Shown: one piece after another, positions 41,223 to 54,437 of the stretch
Layout of the letters: the number at the start of each line of letters is the position of its first letter
Numbering within the stretch: position 1 is the first letter of the stretch
Source: Streptococcus oralis
Lineage (GTDB): Bacteria; Bacillota; Bacilli; Lactobacillales; Streptococcaceae
Assembly (NCBI RefSeq): GCF_021497945.1
Contig: NZ_CP046524.1
Location: 469,501-533,500 of the forward strand
Reading direction: 5' to 3'
Length of the DNA stretch: 64,000 bases
Notes under the pieces: generated by a model
Database searches by the model: none
The model's input: the letters and a program-made list of their open reading frames with translations, nothing else
What the model was told of the DNA's origin: nothing
Translations under genes and position numbers: made by a program

Positions 41223-42596
41223 ATGAAATTAACGATCCATGAAGTTGCCCAAGCTGTTGGAGCTAAAAATGATGTTAGTCTTTTTGCGGATGCTCAGTTA
41301 GAAAAAGCTGAGTTTGACAGTCGTTTGATTGGGCCAGGTGATTTGTTTGTGCCACTCAAAGGTGTGCGTGATGGTCATGACTTTATCGAAACAGCTTTTG
41401 AAAATGGTGCGGCAGTAACCTTGTCTGAGAAGGAAGTAGAAGGTCATCCCTACATTCTAGTAGATGACGTGTTATCTGCTTTTCAAACTCTCGCAGCTTA
41501 CTATCTTGAAAAAACGGCTGTTGATGTCTTTGCGGTCACAGGTTCAAATGGCAAGACAACGACCAAGGATATGTTGGCGCATTTACTGTCAACAACCTAC
41601 AAGACCTACAAAACACAAGGCAACTACAATAACGAGATTGGCCTTCCCTACACAGTTCTCCACATGCCTGAAGGGACAGAAAAGTTGGTCTTGGAAATGG
41701 GACAGGATCACTTGGGAGATATTCATCTCTTGTCTGAATTGGCCCATCCAAAAATAGCTATCGTGACCTTGGTTGGAGAAGCCCACTTGGCCTTTTTCAA
41801 AGACCGTTCTGAGATTGCCAAAGGAAAAATGCAAATTGCAGATGGCATGGCTTCAGGTTCTTTGCTCTTAGCACCAGCTGACCCTATTGTAGAGGACTAC
41901 TTGCCTACTGATAAAAAGTTGGTTCGTTTTGGGCAAGGGGCAGAGTTGGAAATCACAGACTTGGTTGAACGCAAGGACAGTCTAACCTTTAAAGCTAATT
42001 TTTTGGGACAAGCCCTCGATTTGCCAGTGACAGGTAAGTACAATGCCACCAATGCTATGATTGCTGCTTATGTGGCTCTACAAGAAGGAGTTTCAGAAGA
42101 GCAAATTCGTCAGGCCTTCCAAAATCTGGAATTGACGCGTAACCGTACTGAGTGGAAGAAAGCAGCCAATGGAGCAGATATTCTGTCTGACGTATACAAT
42201 GCTAATCCAACAGCTATGAAGCTGATTTTGGAGACATTCTCTGCCATCCCAGCCAACGAAGGAGGCAAGAAAATTGCTGTTCTAGCAGATATGAAGGAAC
42301 TCGGTGACCAGTCTGTCCAACTCCATAACCAGATGATTTTGAGCCTTTCCCCAGATGTGCTTGATACCGTTATTTTCTACGGGGAAGACATTGCTGAATT
42401 GGCTCAACTGGCCAGTCAAATGTTTCCAATCGGCCACGTTTATTACTTCAAAAAAACAGCTGGCGAGGACCAATTTGAAGGCCTTGTCAAGCAGGTTAAG
42501 GCAAGCCTTGGTACGAACGACCAAATTCTGCTCAAAGGCTCTAACTCCATGAATCTAGCCAAGTTGGTAGAAAGTTTAGAAAATGAATACAAGTGA
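41223..42596 (+). CDS. murF: UDP-N-acetylmuramoyl-tripeptide--D-alanyl-D-alanine ligase
   Basis: MurF adds D-Ala-D-Ala to UDP-MurNAc-tripeptide, the last cytoplasmic step of the monomer. The 457-residue Mur ligase has GDLFVPLKGVRDGHDF near the N-terminus, Walker A VTGSNGKTTTK, LEMGQDHLGDI, and DVYNANPTAM in the C-terminal domain. It overlaps the NUDIX gene by 14 nt. Confidence 0.96.
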   Translation: MKLTIHEVAQAVGAKNDVSLFADAQLEKAEFDSRLIGPGDLFVPLKGVRDGHDFIETAFENGAAVTLSEKEVEGHPYILVDDVLSAFQTLAAYYLEKTAVDVFAVTGSNGKTTTKDMLAHLLSTTYKTYKTQGNYNNEIGLPYTVLHMPEGTEKLVLEMGQDHLGDIHLLSELAHPKIAIVTLVGEAHLAFFKDRSEIAKGKMQIADGMASGSLLLAPADPIVEDYLPTDKKLVRFGQGAELEITDLVERKDSLTFKANFLGQALDLPVTGKYNATNAMIAAYVALQEGVSEEQIRQAFQNLELTRNRTEWKKAANGADILSDVYNANPTAMKLILETFSAIPANEGGKKIAVLADMKELGDQSVQLHNQMILSLSPDVLDTVIFYGEDIAELAQLASQMFPIGHVYYFKKTAGEDQFEGLVKQVKASLGTNDQILLKGSNSMNLAKLVESLENEYK

Positions 42597-43194
42597 TTTT
42601 ACCAAGTATCTGCAAAGAATGCTAGCCATTACGGATACTGGATTAACCTTTACAAAAGATCCTTTTGACCGCGAGCGTTACGAGGACTTGCGAAGTCTGT
42701 TATCTGAAATGTTGAATCAGGGATTAGATCTAGATTCAGAAGAAGTGGCAGAAGTCATGAAACCAACTTTCGCTTACGCAACTCCTCTGATGGACGTCCG
42801 TGCTTGGATTGTTGAGGATGAAAAAGTATGTTTAGTTAGAGGAAAAGGGGAGGATAGTTGGGCTTTGCCAGGTGGCTTTGGTGAGGTCGGCTATTCTCCA
42901 ACCGAAAATATTCTCAAGGAAATTGAAGAAGAAACCGGTTTTACAGCAAAAGCTGAAAGGTTACTTGCAGTTTTTGACACCAATCGTTTCCAACTACAGA
43001 GCAAACAATATGCAAAGTTTGTCTTTGAATGTAAGCTTCTTGATGGACAATTTCAAGAGAATCAAGAAATTGCTGAGCTTCAATTTTTTGCCATTGACCA
43101 ATTGCCAGCCTTATCTGAAAAACGCATCACTAAGGACCAAATGGAGATTCTTTGGCAAATTTATAAAGGACAAAGAGAGCAATATCTTGACTAA
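42583..43194 (+). CDS. NUDIX hydrolase (NUDIX_N_2 type)
   Basis: This 203-residue protein has an N-terminal helical NUDIX_N_2-type domain and a Nudix fold. The box is GGFGEVGYSPTENILKEIEE, then ETGF. The first Glu of the canonical GX5E is Tyr and the usual Arg is Lys, while the catalytic E-EE pairs are kept; related ADP-ribose pyrophosphatase-like proteins show similar changes. Its substrate is uncertain. It is translationally coupled to murF. Confidence 0.88.
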   Translation: MNTSDFTKYLQRMLAITDTGLTFTKDPFDRERYEDLRSLLSEMLNQGLDLDSEEVAEVMKPTFAYATPLMDVRAWIVEDEKVCLVRGKGEDSWALPGGFGEVGYSPTENILKEIEEETGFTAKAERLLAVFDTNRFQLQSKQYAKFVFECKLLDGQFQENQEIAELQFFAIDQLPALSEKRITKDQMEILWQIYKGQREQYLD

Positions 43195-43284
43195 GGAGAT
43201 GATTATCGTATTTCTAAATTCATTTTTGTCAAGTAGCATGGTATAATAATATGCAAGAAAATTTTGAACAATGAGGAAAACTAG

Positions 43285-43989
43285 ATGAATTTATGGGATA
43301 TTTTCTTTACGCCCCAAGCAACAGAGCCACCTAAATTTGACCTTTTTTGGTATGTCAGCCTATTTACGCTCTTAGCTGTAACCTTTTTTACAGCTTATCG
43401 TTACCGTGAAAAGAAGACTTGTCAACGATTTTTCCAAATTTTGCAAGCTGCCCAGTTAATCCTTCTTTATGGTTGGTATTGGGTTAATCATATGCCACTG
43501 TCAGAAAGCTTACCATTTTATCATTGCCGTATGGCTATGTTTGTGGTGCTTTTACTTCCAGGTCAGTCCAAATATAAGCAGTACTTTGCATTGTTGGGGA
43601 CATTTGGTACATTAGCAGCTTTTGTTTATCCTGTGCCAGATGCCTATCCTTTCCCACATATTGCTATCTTGTCCTTTATCTTTGGGCATTTAGCTCTCTT
43701 GGGAAACTCCCTGATTTATCTATTAAGACAGTATGATGGACGATTGCTAGATGTGAAGCGGATTTTTATCATGACCTTTGCGCTAAATGCCTTGATTTTT
43801 GTGGTCAATTTGGTGACAGGCGGAGATTATGGTTTCCTAACAAAACCACCATTAGTCGGAGATCATGGGTTAGTAGCCAACTACTTGATTGTATCTTTTA
43901 CTTTGTCAGTTGCTATCAGTTTGACAAGGAAAATTTTAGAAGCTTTTTTGGAGCAAGAGGAAGAAAAATTTCTCGTAAAGAAAGTTTAA
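43285..43989 (+). CDS. TIGR02206/YwaF family membrane protein
   Basis: This 234-residue integral membrane protein has about seven predicted helices and the family-typical LPFYHCRMAMFVVLLL and FGHLALLGNSLIYLL segments. Its function is unknown. It starts after a GAGGAAA site, 90 nt beyond the NUDIX gene, and is followed by a terminator. Confidence 0.85.
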   Translation: MNLWDIFFTPQATEPPKFDLFWYVSLFTLLAVTFFTAYRYREKKTCQRFFQILQAAQLILLYGWYWVNHMPLSESLPFYHCRMAMFVVLLLPGQSKYKQYFALLGTFGTLAAFVYPVPDAYPFPHIAILSFIFGHLALLGNSLIYLLRQYDGRLLDVKRIFIMTFALNALIFVVNLVTGGDYGFLTKPPLVGDHGLVANYLIVSFTLSVAISLTRKILEAFLEQEEEKFLVKKV

Positions 43990-44000
43990 TTTTAAGCTCA

Positions 44001-44050
44001 GATTGAAGAAAAAGTCCATTTTGGACAATTTTCTTCAATCTTTTTCTTTT
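44001..44050 (+). terminator. Terminator after the YwaF-like gene
   Basis: GATTGAAGAAAA pairs with TTTTCTTCAATC around AGTCCATTTTGGAC; a long T-rich tail follows. Confidence 0.88.
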
Positions 44051-44315
44051 ACTAGAGAAAGTAAAAAAACTTTTAAAAACAGCATTAGATCAGTATTCCT
44101 AAGAGTTTCTGCTATATGGTAATCAATCTTCAAAAGAGAAATTTATTAATTACTGGATAGGATTTGTCTACGTTCTGAAGCTTGATTTTAAGCTTTCTTT
44201 TTTCATGAATTCGATTTTTTATAACTTGCCTGGAAAAAAGAAAAGTATAGGAAGAGAAAGTGAAAAAATGGTAAGGAAATTTATGAAAAACTAAGCACGA
44301 TTGGATTTTTTGTGT

Positions 44316-44321
44316 TATAAT
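44316..44321 (+). promoter_or_regulatory. Extended -10 promoter of ftsA
   Basis: TGTTATAAT with TATAAT at 44316-44321, followed by a leader of about 75 nt with a small hairpin (TGTG-TCTCG-TCACA). Nothing else stands out in 44051-44400. Confidence 0.6.
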
Positions 44322-44400
44322 ATTTTGTGAATAGCTGTGTCTCGTCACAGTTATTGAAAATAGAAGTGAGAAACTTGGAAGACAGAGAGGACGCAATGTA

Positions 44401-47050
<2,650 letters not shown>

Positions 47051-47053
47051 TCA

Positions 47054-47725
47054 ATGGATTTGAAAAAAAATACAGAGTTCGTTTTTCAGCAGGTCGCTGA
47101 AGCTAGCCTAGAAGCCAATCGTGATCCAGCTTCTGTTTCAATTATTGCAGTGACAAAATATGTAGATGTACAAACAGCGGAAGCCTTGCTTCCACTTGGC
47201 ATCCATCATATCGGTGAAAATCGAGTTGATAAATTTTTAGAAAAATATCAGGCCTTGAAAGATTACCCAGCCACTTGGCATTTAATAGGAACACTACAGA
47301 GACGGAAAGTAAAAGAAGTAATCCCATATGTGGATTACTTTCATGCTTTAGATTCCTTAAAGTTAGCGCAGGAGATTCAAAAGAGAACAGATCATGTCAT
47401 CAAGTGTTTCCTACAGGTCAATATTTCAGGAGAAGAAAGCAAGCACGGTTTTTCAAAAGAAGAATTACTAGAACTTTTGCCAGACTTGGTCCAGCTAGAT
47501 CAGATTGAGTATGTTGGTTTGATGACCATGGCTCCTTTTGAGGCAGATTCTGATGAATTGAAACAAATTTTCAAGAAAACTCAGGAACTGCAAGCAGAAA
47601 TTAGAGAAAAACAAATTCCTAATATGCCGATGACAGAGTTGAGCATGGGGATGAGTCGTGACTATAAGGAAGCGATTCAATTTGGTTCAACCTTTGTTCG
47701 AATTGGCACAGCATTTTTTAAATAG
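47054..47725 (+). CDS. ylmE: YggS family PLP homeostasis protein
   Basis: This 223-residue, fold III PLP-binding protein (YggS/YlmE) has the PLP-lysine segment SIIAVTKYVDVQTAEALL, then GENRVDKFLEKY, WHLIGTLQRRK, and the C-terminal LSMGMSRDYKEAI. It maintains the PLP balance; no enzyme activity is established. It lies 3 nt after ftsZ in the division operon. Confidence 0.94.
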   Translation: MDLKKNTEFVFQQVAEASLEANRDPASVSIIAVTKYVDVQTAEALLPLGIHHIGENRVDKFLEKYQALKDYPATWHLIGTLQRRKVKEVIPYVDYFHALDSLKLAQEIQKRTDHVIKCFLQVNISGEESKHGFSKEELLELLPDLVQLDQIEYVGLMTMAPFEADSDELKQIFKKTQELQAEIREKQIPNMPMTELSMGMSRDYKEAIQFGSTFVRIGTAFFK

Positions 47726-47734
47726 GAGAGATCT

Positions 47735-48268
47735 ATGTCTTTAAAAGATAGATTTGATAAATTTATAGATTATTTTACAGAAGATGGGGAAGAAACAACT
47801 GCGACTTATCAACCTCAGGATGAACAGATGATTGCTTCATCGAGTTCAGCTTCTAAAGAACTGCCAGCGCAGTTTCAATCAACCACTTCAAAAGATGCCA
47901 ACATCACTCGCTTACATGCTCGCCAACAAGAATTGGCTATGCAAAGTCATCGTACAGATGAAAAAGTAACGATTGATGTTCGTTATCCTAGAAAATATGA
48001 GGATGCAACAGAGATTGTGGATTTATTGGCTGGAAATGAAAGTATCTTGATTGACTTCCAGTACATGACAGAGGTTCAGGCTCGTCGTTGTCTAGACTAT
48101 CTGGACGGTGCCCGTCATGTTTTGGCAGGTAATCTGAAAAAAGTTGCGAGTACAATGTATTTGTTGACACCAGTCAATGTGGTTGTGAATATTGAAGATA
48201 TCAAGTTGCCTGATGACTCTCAAAGTGCAGAATTTGGTTTTGATATTAAACGAAGTAGAGCGAAATAA
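47735..48268 (+). CDS. sepF: Cell division protein SepF
   Basis: This 177-residue protein has an N-terminal membrane-targeting helix ([14 protein letters not shown]), a variable linker, and the SepF/YlmF core ([29 protein letters not shown]-like region ending [10 protein letters not shown]). SepF bundles FtsZ filaments and anchors them to the membrane. It overlaps ylmG by 1 nt. Confidence 0.95.
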   Translation: MSLKDRFDKFIDYFTEDGEETTATYQPQDEQMIASSSSASKELPAQFQSTTSKDANITRLHARQQELAMQSHRTDEKVTIDVRYPRKYEDATEIVDLLAGNESILIDFQYMTEVQARRCLDYLDGARHVLAGNLKKVASTMYLLTPVNVVVNIEDIKLPDDSQSAEFGFDIKRSRAK

Positions 48269-48528
48269 TGATTTTTCTGATTCGTCTAATCCAAAATGCA
48301 GTGAATATCTATTCCCTGCTTTTGTTAATCTATGCACTCCTCTCTTGGTTTCCAAATTCTTATGGTAGTTCACTAGAACGTTTACTGGAAAAGCTGATTA
48401 GACCGATTGTTGATCCACTTCGTCGTTTACCTTTACAATTTGGAGGTTTGGATTTATCCATTTGGCTAGCAATCCTAATCGTCCGTTTTTTGGGTGACAG
48501 CTTGATTCGTTTCTTGTTGATACTATGA
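48268..48528 (+). CDS. ylmG: YggT family protein YlmG
   Basis: This 86-residue protein has two membrane helices with the YGGT-family signature in ALLSWFPNSYGSSLERLLEK and IRPIVDPLRRLPLQFGG. Its role is unclear; it is conserved in the division cluster. It overlaps ylmH by 4 nt. Confidence 0.92.
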   Translation: MIFLIRLIQNAVNIYSLLLLIYALLSWFPNSYGSSLERLLEKLIRPIVDPLRRLPLQFGGLDLSIWLAILIVRFLGDSLIRFLLIL

Positions 48529-49316
48529 TGACAAATAAAGCGATTTACCAGCACTTTTCTCTTGATGATGCTCCCTTTATTGATAAGGGATTAGAGTGGA
48601 TCAAGCGGGTGGAAGATACTTATACTCCGGTCCTCACTGCTTTTGTCAACCCGCATCAGGAACAGATATTGAGGGTTTTGGCTGGGACCTATGAACTGGG
48701 CTGTGTGAGTAGCGGAGAATATGTCCATACAGAATTTGTCCGTGTCCTTCTGTATCCAGACTATTTCCGTCCGACACTGTCAGATTTTGAAATGGCATTG
48801 CTAGAGATCCGTTATCCAAGTAGGTTTGAACAGCTAACACATGCAAAGATTTTGGGGACAATCATCAATCAACTAGGAATTGACCGTAAGCTCTTTGGTG
48901 ATATCTTGGTAGATGAAAAGAGAGCACAGATTTTTGTCAATCGTGATTTTATCCCTCTGTTTCAGGACGGGATACAAAAGATTGCCAGACTACCTGTGTC
49001 GCTGGAGGAATGTCCTTTCACCGATAAAATCATATCTGAAATCAATTATCAAGAACAAGAGATTTTGATTTCCAGTTTTCGATTGGATGCCCTCTTATCA
49101 AGTGCCTTGAAATTATCTAGAAATCAAACCAGTCAACTGATTGAGAAAAAATCTGTCCAAGTAAACTATCATCTGGTTGAAAAATCTGATTACCAGGTTG
49201 CCGTTGGAGATTTGATCAGTGTGAGAAAGTTTGGTCGTCTAAAAGTTGTCAAAGACAATGGACAGACAAAAAAAGACAAGATAAAATTAAGCATTCAATT
49301 ATTATTAAGTAAGTGA
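48525..49316 (+). CDS. ylmH: S4 RNA-binding domain protein YlmH
   Basis: This 263-residue protein has an N-terminal YlmH-specific domain and a C-terminal S4 RNA-binding domain (LDALLSSALKLSRNQTSQLI, then VQVNYHLVEKSDYQV). YlmH has been associated with stalled ribosomes and cell division. Two adjacent ATG codons are possible starts. divIVA follows closely. Confidence 0.93.
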   Translation: MMTNKAIYQHFSLDDAPFIDKGLEWIKRVEDTYTPVLTAFVNPHQEQILRVLAGTYELGCVSSGEYVHTEFVRVLLYPDYFRPTLSDFEMALLEIRYPSRFEQLTHAKILGTIINQLGIDRKLFGDILVDEKRAQIFVNRDFIPLFQDGIQKIARLPVSLEECPFTDKIISEINYQEQEILISSFRLDALLSSALKLSRNQTSQLIEKKSVQVNYHLVEKSDYQVAVGDLISVRKFGRLKVVKDNGQTKKDKIKLSIQLLLSK

Positions 49317-49324
49317 GGAAAAGT

Positions 49325-50119
49325 ATGCCAATTACATCGTTAGAAATTAAAGATAAAACCTTTGGTACAAGATTTAGAGGTTTTGATCCAGAAGAAGTAG
49401 ATGAATTTCTTGATATCGTTGTTCGTGACTATGAAGATTTGGTTCGTAGTAATCACGACAAAGAGAGACACATCAAGAGTTTGGAAGAACGTTTGTCTTA
49501 CTTTGATGAGATGAAAGATTCCTTGAGTCAGTCAGTTTTGATTGCTCAAGATACTGCGGAGCGTGTCAAACAGGCTGCTCAAGAACGTTCGAACAATATT
49601 ATTCAACAAGCTGAACAAGACGCTCAGCGTTTGCTAGAAGAAGCAAAATACAAGGCAAATGAAATTCTCCGTCAGGCAACAGATAACGCTAAGAAAGTGG
49701 CTGTTGAGACAGAAGAGTTGAAGAACAAGAGTCGTGTATTTCATCAACGTCTCAAATCTACGATTGAGAGTCAATTGGCTATTGTTGAGTCATCAGATTG
49801 GGAGGACATTCTTCGCCCAACAGCAACGTATCTTCAAACAAGCGATGAAGCCTTTAAAGAAGTGGTGGGTGAAGTTCTTGGTGAAACTATTCCTTCACAA
49901 CCTGAGGAAGAGCCAATTGATATGACTCGTCAATTCACACCAGAAGAGGTTGCTGAGTTGCAAGCTCGTATCGAGGCTGGAAATAAAGAATTGGCTGAGT
50001 TTGAAGCTCAACAAAATCAACATACAGATGAAAGTGAACAACATAAAGAGTCAGTTGACGTAGAAACTACTGTAGCAACTGATGAAGTTGCAAATAAAGA
50101 ATCTGTTCTTATCCTATAA
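49325..50119 (+). CDS. divIVA: Cell division protein DivIVA
   Basis: DivIVA marks negatively curved membrane at septa and poles. The 264-residue protein has the lipid-binding N-terminus MPITSLEIKDKTFGTRFRGF (F17/R18-like motif), a long coiled coil to about residue 165, and an acidic, low-complexity tail. The ATG at 49325 follows GAGGAAAAG. It is the last gene of the division operon before the ileS T-box. Confidence 0.96.
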   Translation: MPITSLEIKDKTFGTRFRGFDPEEVDEFLDIVVRDYEDLVRSNHDKERHIKSLEERLSYFDEMKDSLSQSVLIAQDTAERVKQAAQERSNNIIQQAEQDAQRLLEEAKYKANEILRQATDNAKKVAVETEELKNKSRVFHQRLKSTIESQLAIVESSDWEDILRPTATYLQTSDEAFKEVVGEVLGETIPSQPEEEPIDMTRQFTPEEVAELQARIEAGNKELAEFEAQQNQHTDESEQHKESVDVETTVATDEVANKESVLIL

Positions 50120-50149
50120 AAGTAAATGTGAGAACAAAATCTAACCAAC

Positions 50150-50346
50150 TATATTTTCAGCGAGTAGGAGATGGTGTGAGTCCTGCAATCCCTAGCGGTC
50201 AGATTATCCTCTCAAGCAATCCAGTCTGAAAGCAGTAAGGCTGGACGTTGCCCACGTTACGGGAAAAGAGGGGAAAAGACAAAGTCTTTTTCCGAACAAA
50301 GGTGGTACCACGATTTTCGTCCTTTTTAGCGATTCGTGGTTTTTAA
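50150..50346 (+). promoter_or_regulatory. T-box riboswitch of ileS
   Basis: The leader has the T-box sequence AGGTGGTACCACG at 50300-50312, the stem I region with AGTAGGAGATGG and GTGAGTCCTGC, and a terminator CCACGA...TCGTGG with T5 at about 50308-50346. The downstream gene is ileS, so uncharged tRNA-Ile should bind and favour antitermination. The specifier codon was not placed with certainty. Confidence 0.93.
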
Positions 50347-50372
50347 TTTGTCTATATAATAAAGGAGATATA

Positions 50373-53165
50373 ATGAAACTCAAAGATACCCTAAATCTTG
50401 GAAAAACTGAATTTCCAATGCGTGCTGGACTTCCTACTAAAGAACCGCTATGGCAAAAAGAGTGGGACGAAGCGAAACTTTACCAACGTCGTCAAGAATT
50501 GAACCAAGGAAAACCGCATTTCACCTTACATGATGGTCCTCCGTATGCAAACGGAAATATCCACGTTGGACACGCTATGAACAAGATTTCCAAAGATATC
50601 ATTGTTCGTTCTAAGTCTATGTCAGGTTTTTATGCACCTTATATCCCAGGTTGGGACACTCATGGTTTGCCAATCGAGCAAGTCTTGGCAAAACAAGGTG
50701 TTAAACGTAAAGAAATGGACTTGGTTGAGTACTTGAAACTCTGCCGTGAATACGCTCTTTCTCAAGTAGATAAACAACGGGATGACTTCAAACGTTTGGG
50801 TGTTTCTGGGGACTGGGAAAATCCTTATGTAACCTTGACTCCTGACTATGAAGCAGCCCAAATCCGTGTCTTCGGTGAAATGGCTAAAAAAGGCTATATC
50901 TATCGTGGTGCCAAGCCAGTTTACTGGTCATGGTCTTCTGAGTCAGCCCTTGCAGAAGCGGAAATTGAATACCATGACTTGATTTCAACTTCCCTTTACT
51001 ATGCTAACCGTGTCAAAGACGGAAAAGGTGTCCTAGATACTGATACTTACATCGTTGTTTGGACAACAACTCCATTTACCATCACTGCTTCTCGTGGTTT
51101 GACAGTTGGAGCAGATATTGATTATGTGGTTGTTCAACCATCTGGTGAAGATCGTAAGTTTGTGGTTGCTTCAGAATTGTTGAACAGTTTGTCTGAAAAA
51201 TTTGGCTGGGCTGATGTTCAGGTCTTGGCAACCTACCGTGGTCAAGAATTGAATAAAATCGTGACTGCTCACCCATGGGATGCAGCTGTAGATGAGTTGG
51301 TAATCCTTGGTGACCACGTTACGACTGACTCTGGTACTGGTATTGTCCATACAGCCCCTGGTTTTGGTGAGGACGACTACAATGTCGGTGTTGCCAATGG
51401 CTTGGAAGTGTTTGTTACTGTCAATGAACGCGGGATTATGATGGAAAATGCTGGTCCTGAATTTGCAGGTCAATTCTATGACAAGGTTGTTCCGACTGTT
51501 ATCGAAAAACTGGGTGATTTGCTCCTTGCTCAAGAAGAAATCTCCCACTCATACCCATTTGACTGGCGTACCAAGAAACCAATCATCTGGCGTGCAGTGC
51601 CACAATGGTTTGCATCTGTATCAAAATTCCGCCAAGAAATCTTGGACGAAATTGAAAAAGTGAAATTCCACTCAGAATGGGGTAAAGTGCGTCTTTACAA
51701 CATGATCCGTGACCGTGGCGACTGGGTTATCTCTCGTCAACGTGCTTGGGGAGTCCCACTTCCTATCTTCTATGCTGAAGATGGCACACCAATCATGACA
51801 GCTGAAACCATTGAGCACGTGGCTCAACTCTTTGAGGAACACGGGTCTATTATCTGGTGGGAACGTGATGCCAAAGACCTCTTGCCAGAAGGATTTACCC
51901 ATCCAGGTTCACCAAATGGCGAGTTCAAAAAAGAAACAGACATCATGGACGTATGGTTTGACTCAGGTTCGTCATGGAATGGAGTAGTGGTCAACCGTCC
52001 AGAACTCAAATACCCAGCAGACCTTTACCTTGAAGGTTCTGACCAATACCGTGGTTGGTTCAACTCATCACTTATCACATCTGTTGCCAACCATGGCGTA
52101 GCGCCATACAAACAAATCTTGTCACAAGGATTTGCCCTTGATGGTAAAGGTGAAAAGATGTCCAAATCCCTTGGAAATACCATTGCTCCAAGTGATGTGG
52201 AAAAACAATTTGGTGCGGAAATCTTGCGTCTCTGGGTAACCAGTGTAGACTCAAGCAACGACGTACGGATCTCTATGGATATCTTGAGCCAAGTCTCTGA
52301 AACTTACCGTAAAATCCGTAACACTCTTCGTTTCTTGATTGCTAACACTTCTGACTTTAATCCAGCTCAGGACGCAGTCGCTTACGATGAACTACGTTCC
52401 GTTGATAAGTACATGACCATCCGCTTTAACCAACTTGTGAAAACGATTCGTGATGCTTATGCCAACTTTGAATTCTTGACAATCTATAAGGCCTTGGTAA
52501 ACTTTATCAACGTTGACTTGTCAGCCTTCTACCTTGACTTTGCCAAAGATGTTGTCTACATTGAAGGTGCCAAATCACTTGAACGTCGTCAAATGCAGAC
52601 TGTCTTCTATGACATTCTTGTCAAAATCACCAAACTCTTGACACCAATCCTTCCTCACACTGCGGAAGAAATCTGGTCATATCTTGAGTCTGAAGCTGAA
52701 GACTTCGTCCAATTGTCAGAATTGCCAGAAGCGGAAACTTTTGCTAACCAAGAAGAAATCTTGGATACCTGGGCTGCCTTCATGGACTTCCGTGGACAAG
52801 CTCAAAAAGCCTTGGAAGAAGCGCGTAATGCCAAAGTAATCGGTAAATCACTTGAAGCTCACTTGACAGTTTATCCAAACGAAGTTGTGAAAACTTTACT
52901 CGAAGCAGTAAACAGCAATGTAGCTCAACTTTTGATTGTGTCTGAATTGACCATCGCAGAAGGACCAGCTCCAGAAGCTGCCGTTAGCTTCGAAGATGTA
53001 GCCTTCACTGTTGAACGCGCTGCAGGTGAAGTATGTGACCGTTGCCGTCGTATCGACCCAACAACAGCAGAACGAAACTATCATGCAGTCATCTGTGACC
53101 ACTGTGCGAGCATCGTAGAAGAAAACTTTGCGGATGCAGTCGCAGAAGGATTTGAAGCGAAATAA
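50373..53165 (+). CDS. ileS: Isoleucine--tRNA ligase
   Basis: This 930-residue class I synthetase charges tRNA-Ile. The HIGH-type motif is HVGHAMNK near residues 65-72, the editing CP1 domain has [12 protein letters not shown], and KMSKS is near residue 593 (EKMSKSLGN). A C-terminal zinc-binding CDRCRR...CDHC motif ends the protein. The length is typical for the bacterial type. Confidence 0.98.
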   Translation: MKLKDTLNLGKTEFPMRAGLPTKEPLWQKEWDEAKLYQRRQELNQGKPHFTLHDGPPYANGNIHVGHAMNKISKDIIVRSKSMSGFYAPYIPGWDTHGLPIEQVLAKQGVKRKEMDLVEYLKLCREYALSQVDKQRDDFKRLGVSGDWENPYVTLTPDYEAAQIRVFGEMAKKGYIYRGAKPVYWSWSSESALAEAEIEYHDLISTSLYYANRVKDGKGVLDTDTYIVVWTTTPFTITASRGLTVGADIDYVVVQPSGEDRKFVVASELLNSLSEKFGWADVQVLATYRGQELNKIVTAHPWDAAVDELVILGDHVTTDSGTGIVHTAPGFGEDDYNVGVANGLEVFVTVNERGIMMENAGPEFAGQFYDKVVPTVIEKLGDLLLAQEEISHSYPFDWRTKKPIIWRAVPQWFASVSKFRQEILDEIEKVKFHSEWGKVRLYNMIRDRGDWVISRQRAWGVPLPIFYAEDGTPIMTAETIEHVAQLFEEHGSIIWWERDAKDLLPEGFTHPGSPNGEFKKETDIMDVWFDSGSSWNGVVVNRPELKYPADLYLEGSDQYRGWFNSSLITSVANHGVAPYKQILSQGFALDGKGEKMSKSLGNTIAPSDVEKQFGAEILRLWVTSVDSSNDVRISMDILSQVSETYRKIRNTLRFLIANTSDFNPAQDAVAYDELRSVDKYMTIRFNQLVKTIRDAYANFEFLTIYKALVNFINVDLSAFYLDFAKDVVYIEGAKSLERRQMQTVFYDILVKITKLLTPILPHTAEEIWSYLESEAEDFVQLSELPEAETFANQEEILDTWAAFMDFRGQAQKALEEARNAKVIGKSLEAHLTVYPNEVVKTLLEAVNSNVAQLLIVSELTIAEGPAPEAAVSFEDVAFTVERAAGEVCDRCRRIDPTTAERNYHAVICDHCASIVEENFADAVAEGFEAK

Positions 53166-53228
53166 GGTTGAAAAGTCTAGGGAAAACTTAATTTGAGAAG
53201 AAAAGACAACTAATCTTATAGTCTATAA

Positions 53229-53275
53229 AACGCATTGTATCAAGTTTTTGAACACCTGATATGATGCGTTTTTAT
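53229..53275 (+). terminator. Terminator after ileS
   Basis: AACGCATTGTATCA pairs with TGATATGATGCGTT; a TTTTATAA tail follows. A further inverted repeat (AAATTGGTT...AACCAATTT) is near 53340-53370. Confidence 0.8.
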
Positions 53276-53434
53276 AATGTTAGAACTTTCCTCTTGTTTC
53301 AATTAACTCTATTATATATCGAAATGAAATAAAAACTAAACAAATTGGTTGGGAAATTCAAACCAATTTCTAAAAATGTTTTAGAAATCTCATTGTACTA
53401 TTCTAGATTCAATCTGCTATATATTGTGAAAATT

Positions 53435-53482
53435 CAAAAAGCTCATGAATCATCTGAAAAGCAGATTTCATGAGCTTATATC
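53435..53482 (-). terminator. Terminator of the nucleotidyltransferase gene
   Basis: Minus strand: AAGCTCATGA ... TCATGAGCTT followed by TTTGAATTTT. Confidence 0.8.
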
Positions 53483-53492
53483 TGTTGGAGTT

Positions 53493-54260
53493 CTAAATGG
53501 ATTCATTAATCAAGTGTTTAAGATTTGATAGGAGCTGTTCCAAAGTTAGGACTGTTTTCTGATGGTGATCTAACTGGTAGAGATTTTGAAAGTAATCTTG
53601 AATATCGTCTTCAAAATTTTGAGGTAGATGAGAGCAAGTGTTTTTTGCGAACTGGAGCATGCGTTTTTCTCCTGGATGGAGCTGTTCATTGAAGGCGAAG
53701 AGCAAATCGAAATAAGAGGCGAAAAACTCGCTACCGCGGTGATTGATACTGAGTAAGTCTTTGCGTTTGAGGGCTTTTTTGATTTGTCTTGAAAAAGCTG
53801 GCATAGCTTGGTCGAGAAGCAGGGACTGCTTGCTGATGATATTCTTTTTCAACTCAGCTGGATAAGGAAGATTGTACTTTTTCTGGAGGGCAGCATAGCG
53901 GCCGTCTCGATCATAGAGAATCTTGCTGTGGATCAGATTGTACCACATACAAGTAGTGTAAGAATTCTGAGCTTGGTGCTCTAAAACGACGGTCTGCAAG
54001 TCTTGGTCAAAGTCGTCCAGCGAGCGGTAAATCAGCTCAATCTCGACACCATTATTGAGGACGCAGTCGTCTTCCAGTTCCCAAAATTGATTGCCGATTT
54101 CCATATAGGAGCAGTACTTGCTGAGGATTTCTTGGCGGATGGCTGGCGCGAGAGGAGCGCTCAGGTAGACATAGACATCATAGTCTGAGTCTTGGTCAAA
54201 ATGTTGGCCAGCCCGTGAGCCTCCGAGAGCCAGTGCTTCCACTTGCTCCAGTTGAGCCAA
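53493..54260 (-). CDS. Nucleotidyltransferase domain protein (DUF4037-like)
   Basis: This is about 255 residues as drawn from a TTG. The nucleotidyltransferase motif ALGGSRAGQHFDQDSDYDVY lies close to the N-terminus and provides the two Asp residues that bind metal. EIELIYRSLDD and NSYTTCMWYNLIHSKILYDR follow, like aminoglycoside-type or DUF4037 proteins. The substrate is unknown. Upstream, the frame continues (KKDNIIPQHLFKE) without an ATG, so the true start may be a rare ATT/ATA behind AAGGACA, or the ATG has been lost. Confidence 0.78.
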   Translation of the reverse strand: MAQLEQVEALALGGSRAGQHFDQDSDYDVYVYLSAPLAPAIRQEILSKYCSYMEIGNQFWELEDDCVLNNGVEIELIYRSLDDFDQDLQTVVLEHQAQNSYTTCMWYNLIHSKILYDRDGRYAALQKKYNLPYPAELKKNIISKQSLLLDQAMPAFSRQIKKALKRKDLLSINHRGSEFFASYFDLLFAFNEQLHPGEKRMLQFAKNTCSHLPQNFEDDIQDYFQNLYQLDHHQKTVLTLEQLLSNLKHLINESI

Positions 54261-54437
54261 TTCTTTAAAGAGATGTTGCGGTATAATATTGTCCTTCTTT
54301 ATTTTTTCACATTATTTTAACAAAAAGTAAGGAGACTAGCAAGAGTGAAATGGAAATTTTTCTTCAAATATTTGCTGATATTTACTCAATTTTATTTCAT
54401 ATTATACAAATTTTTACTTTATAATATCAGAAAATAC

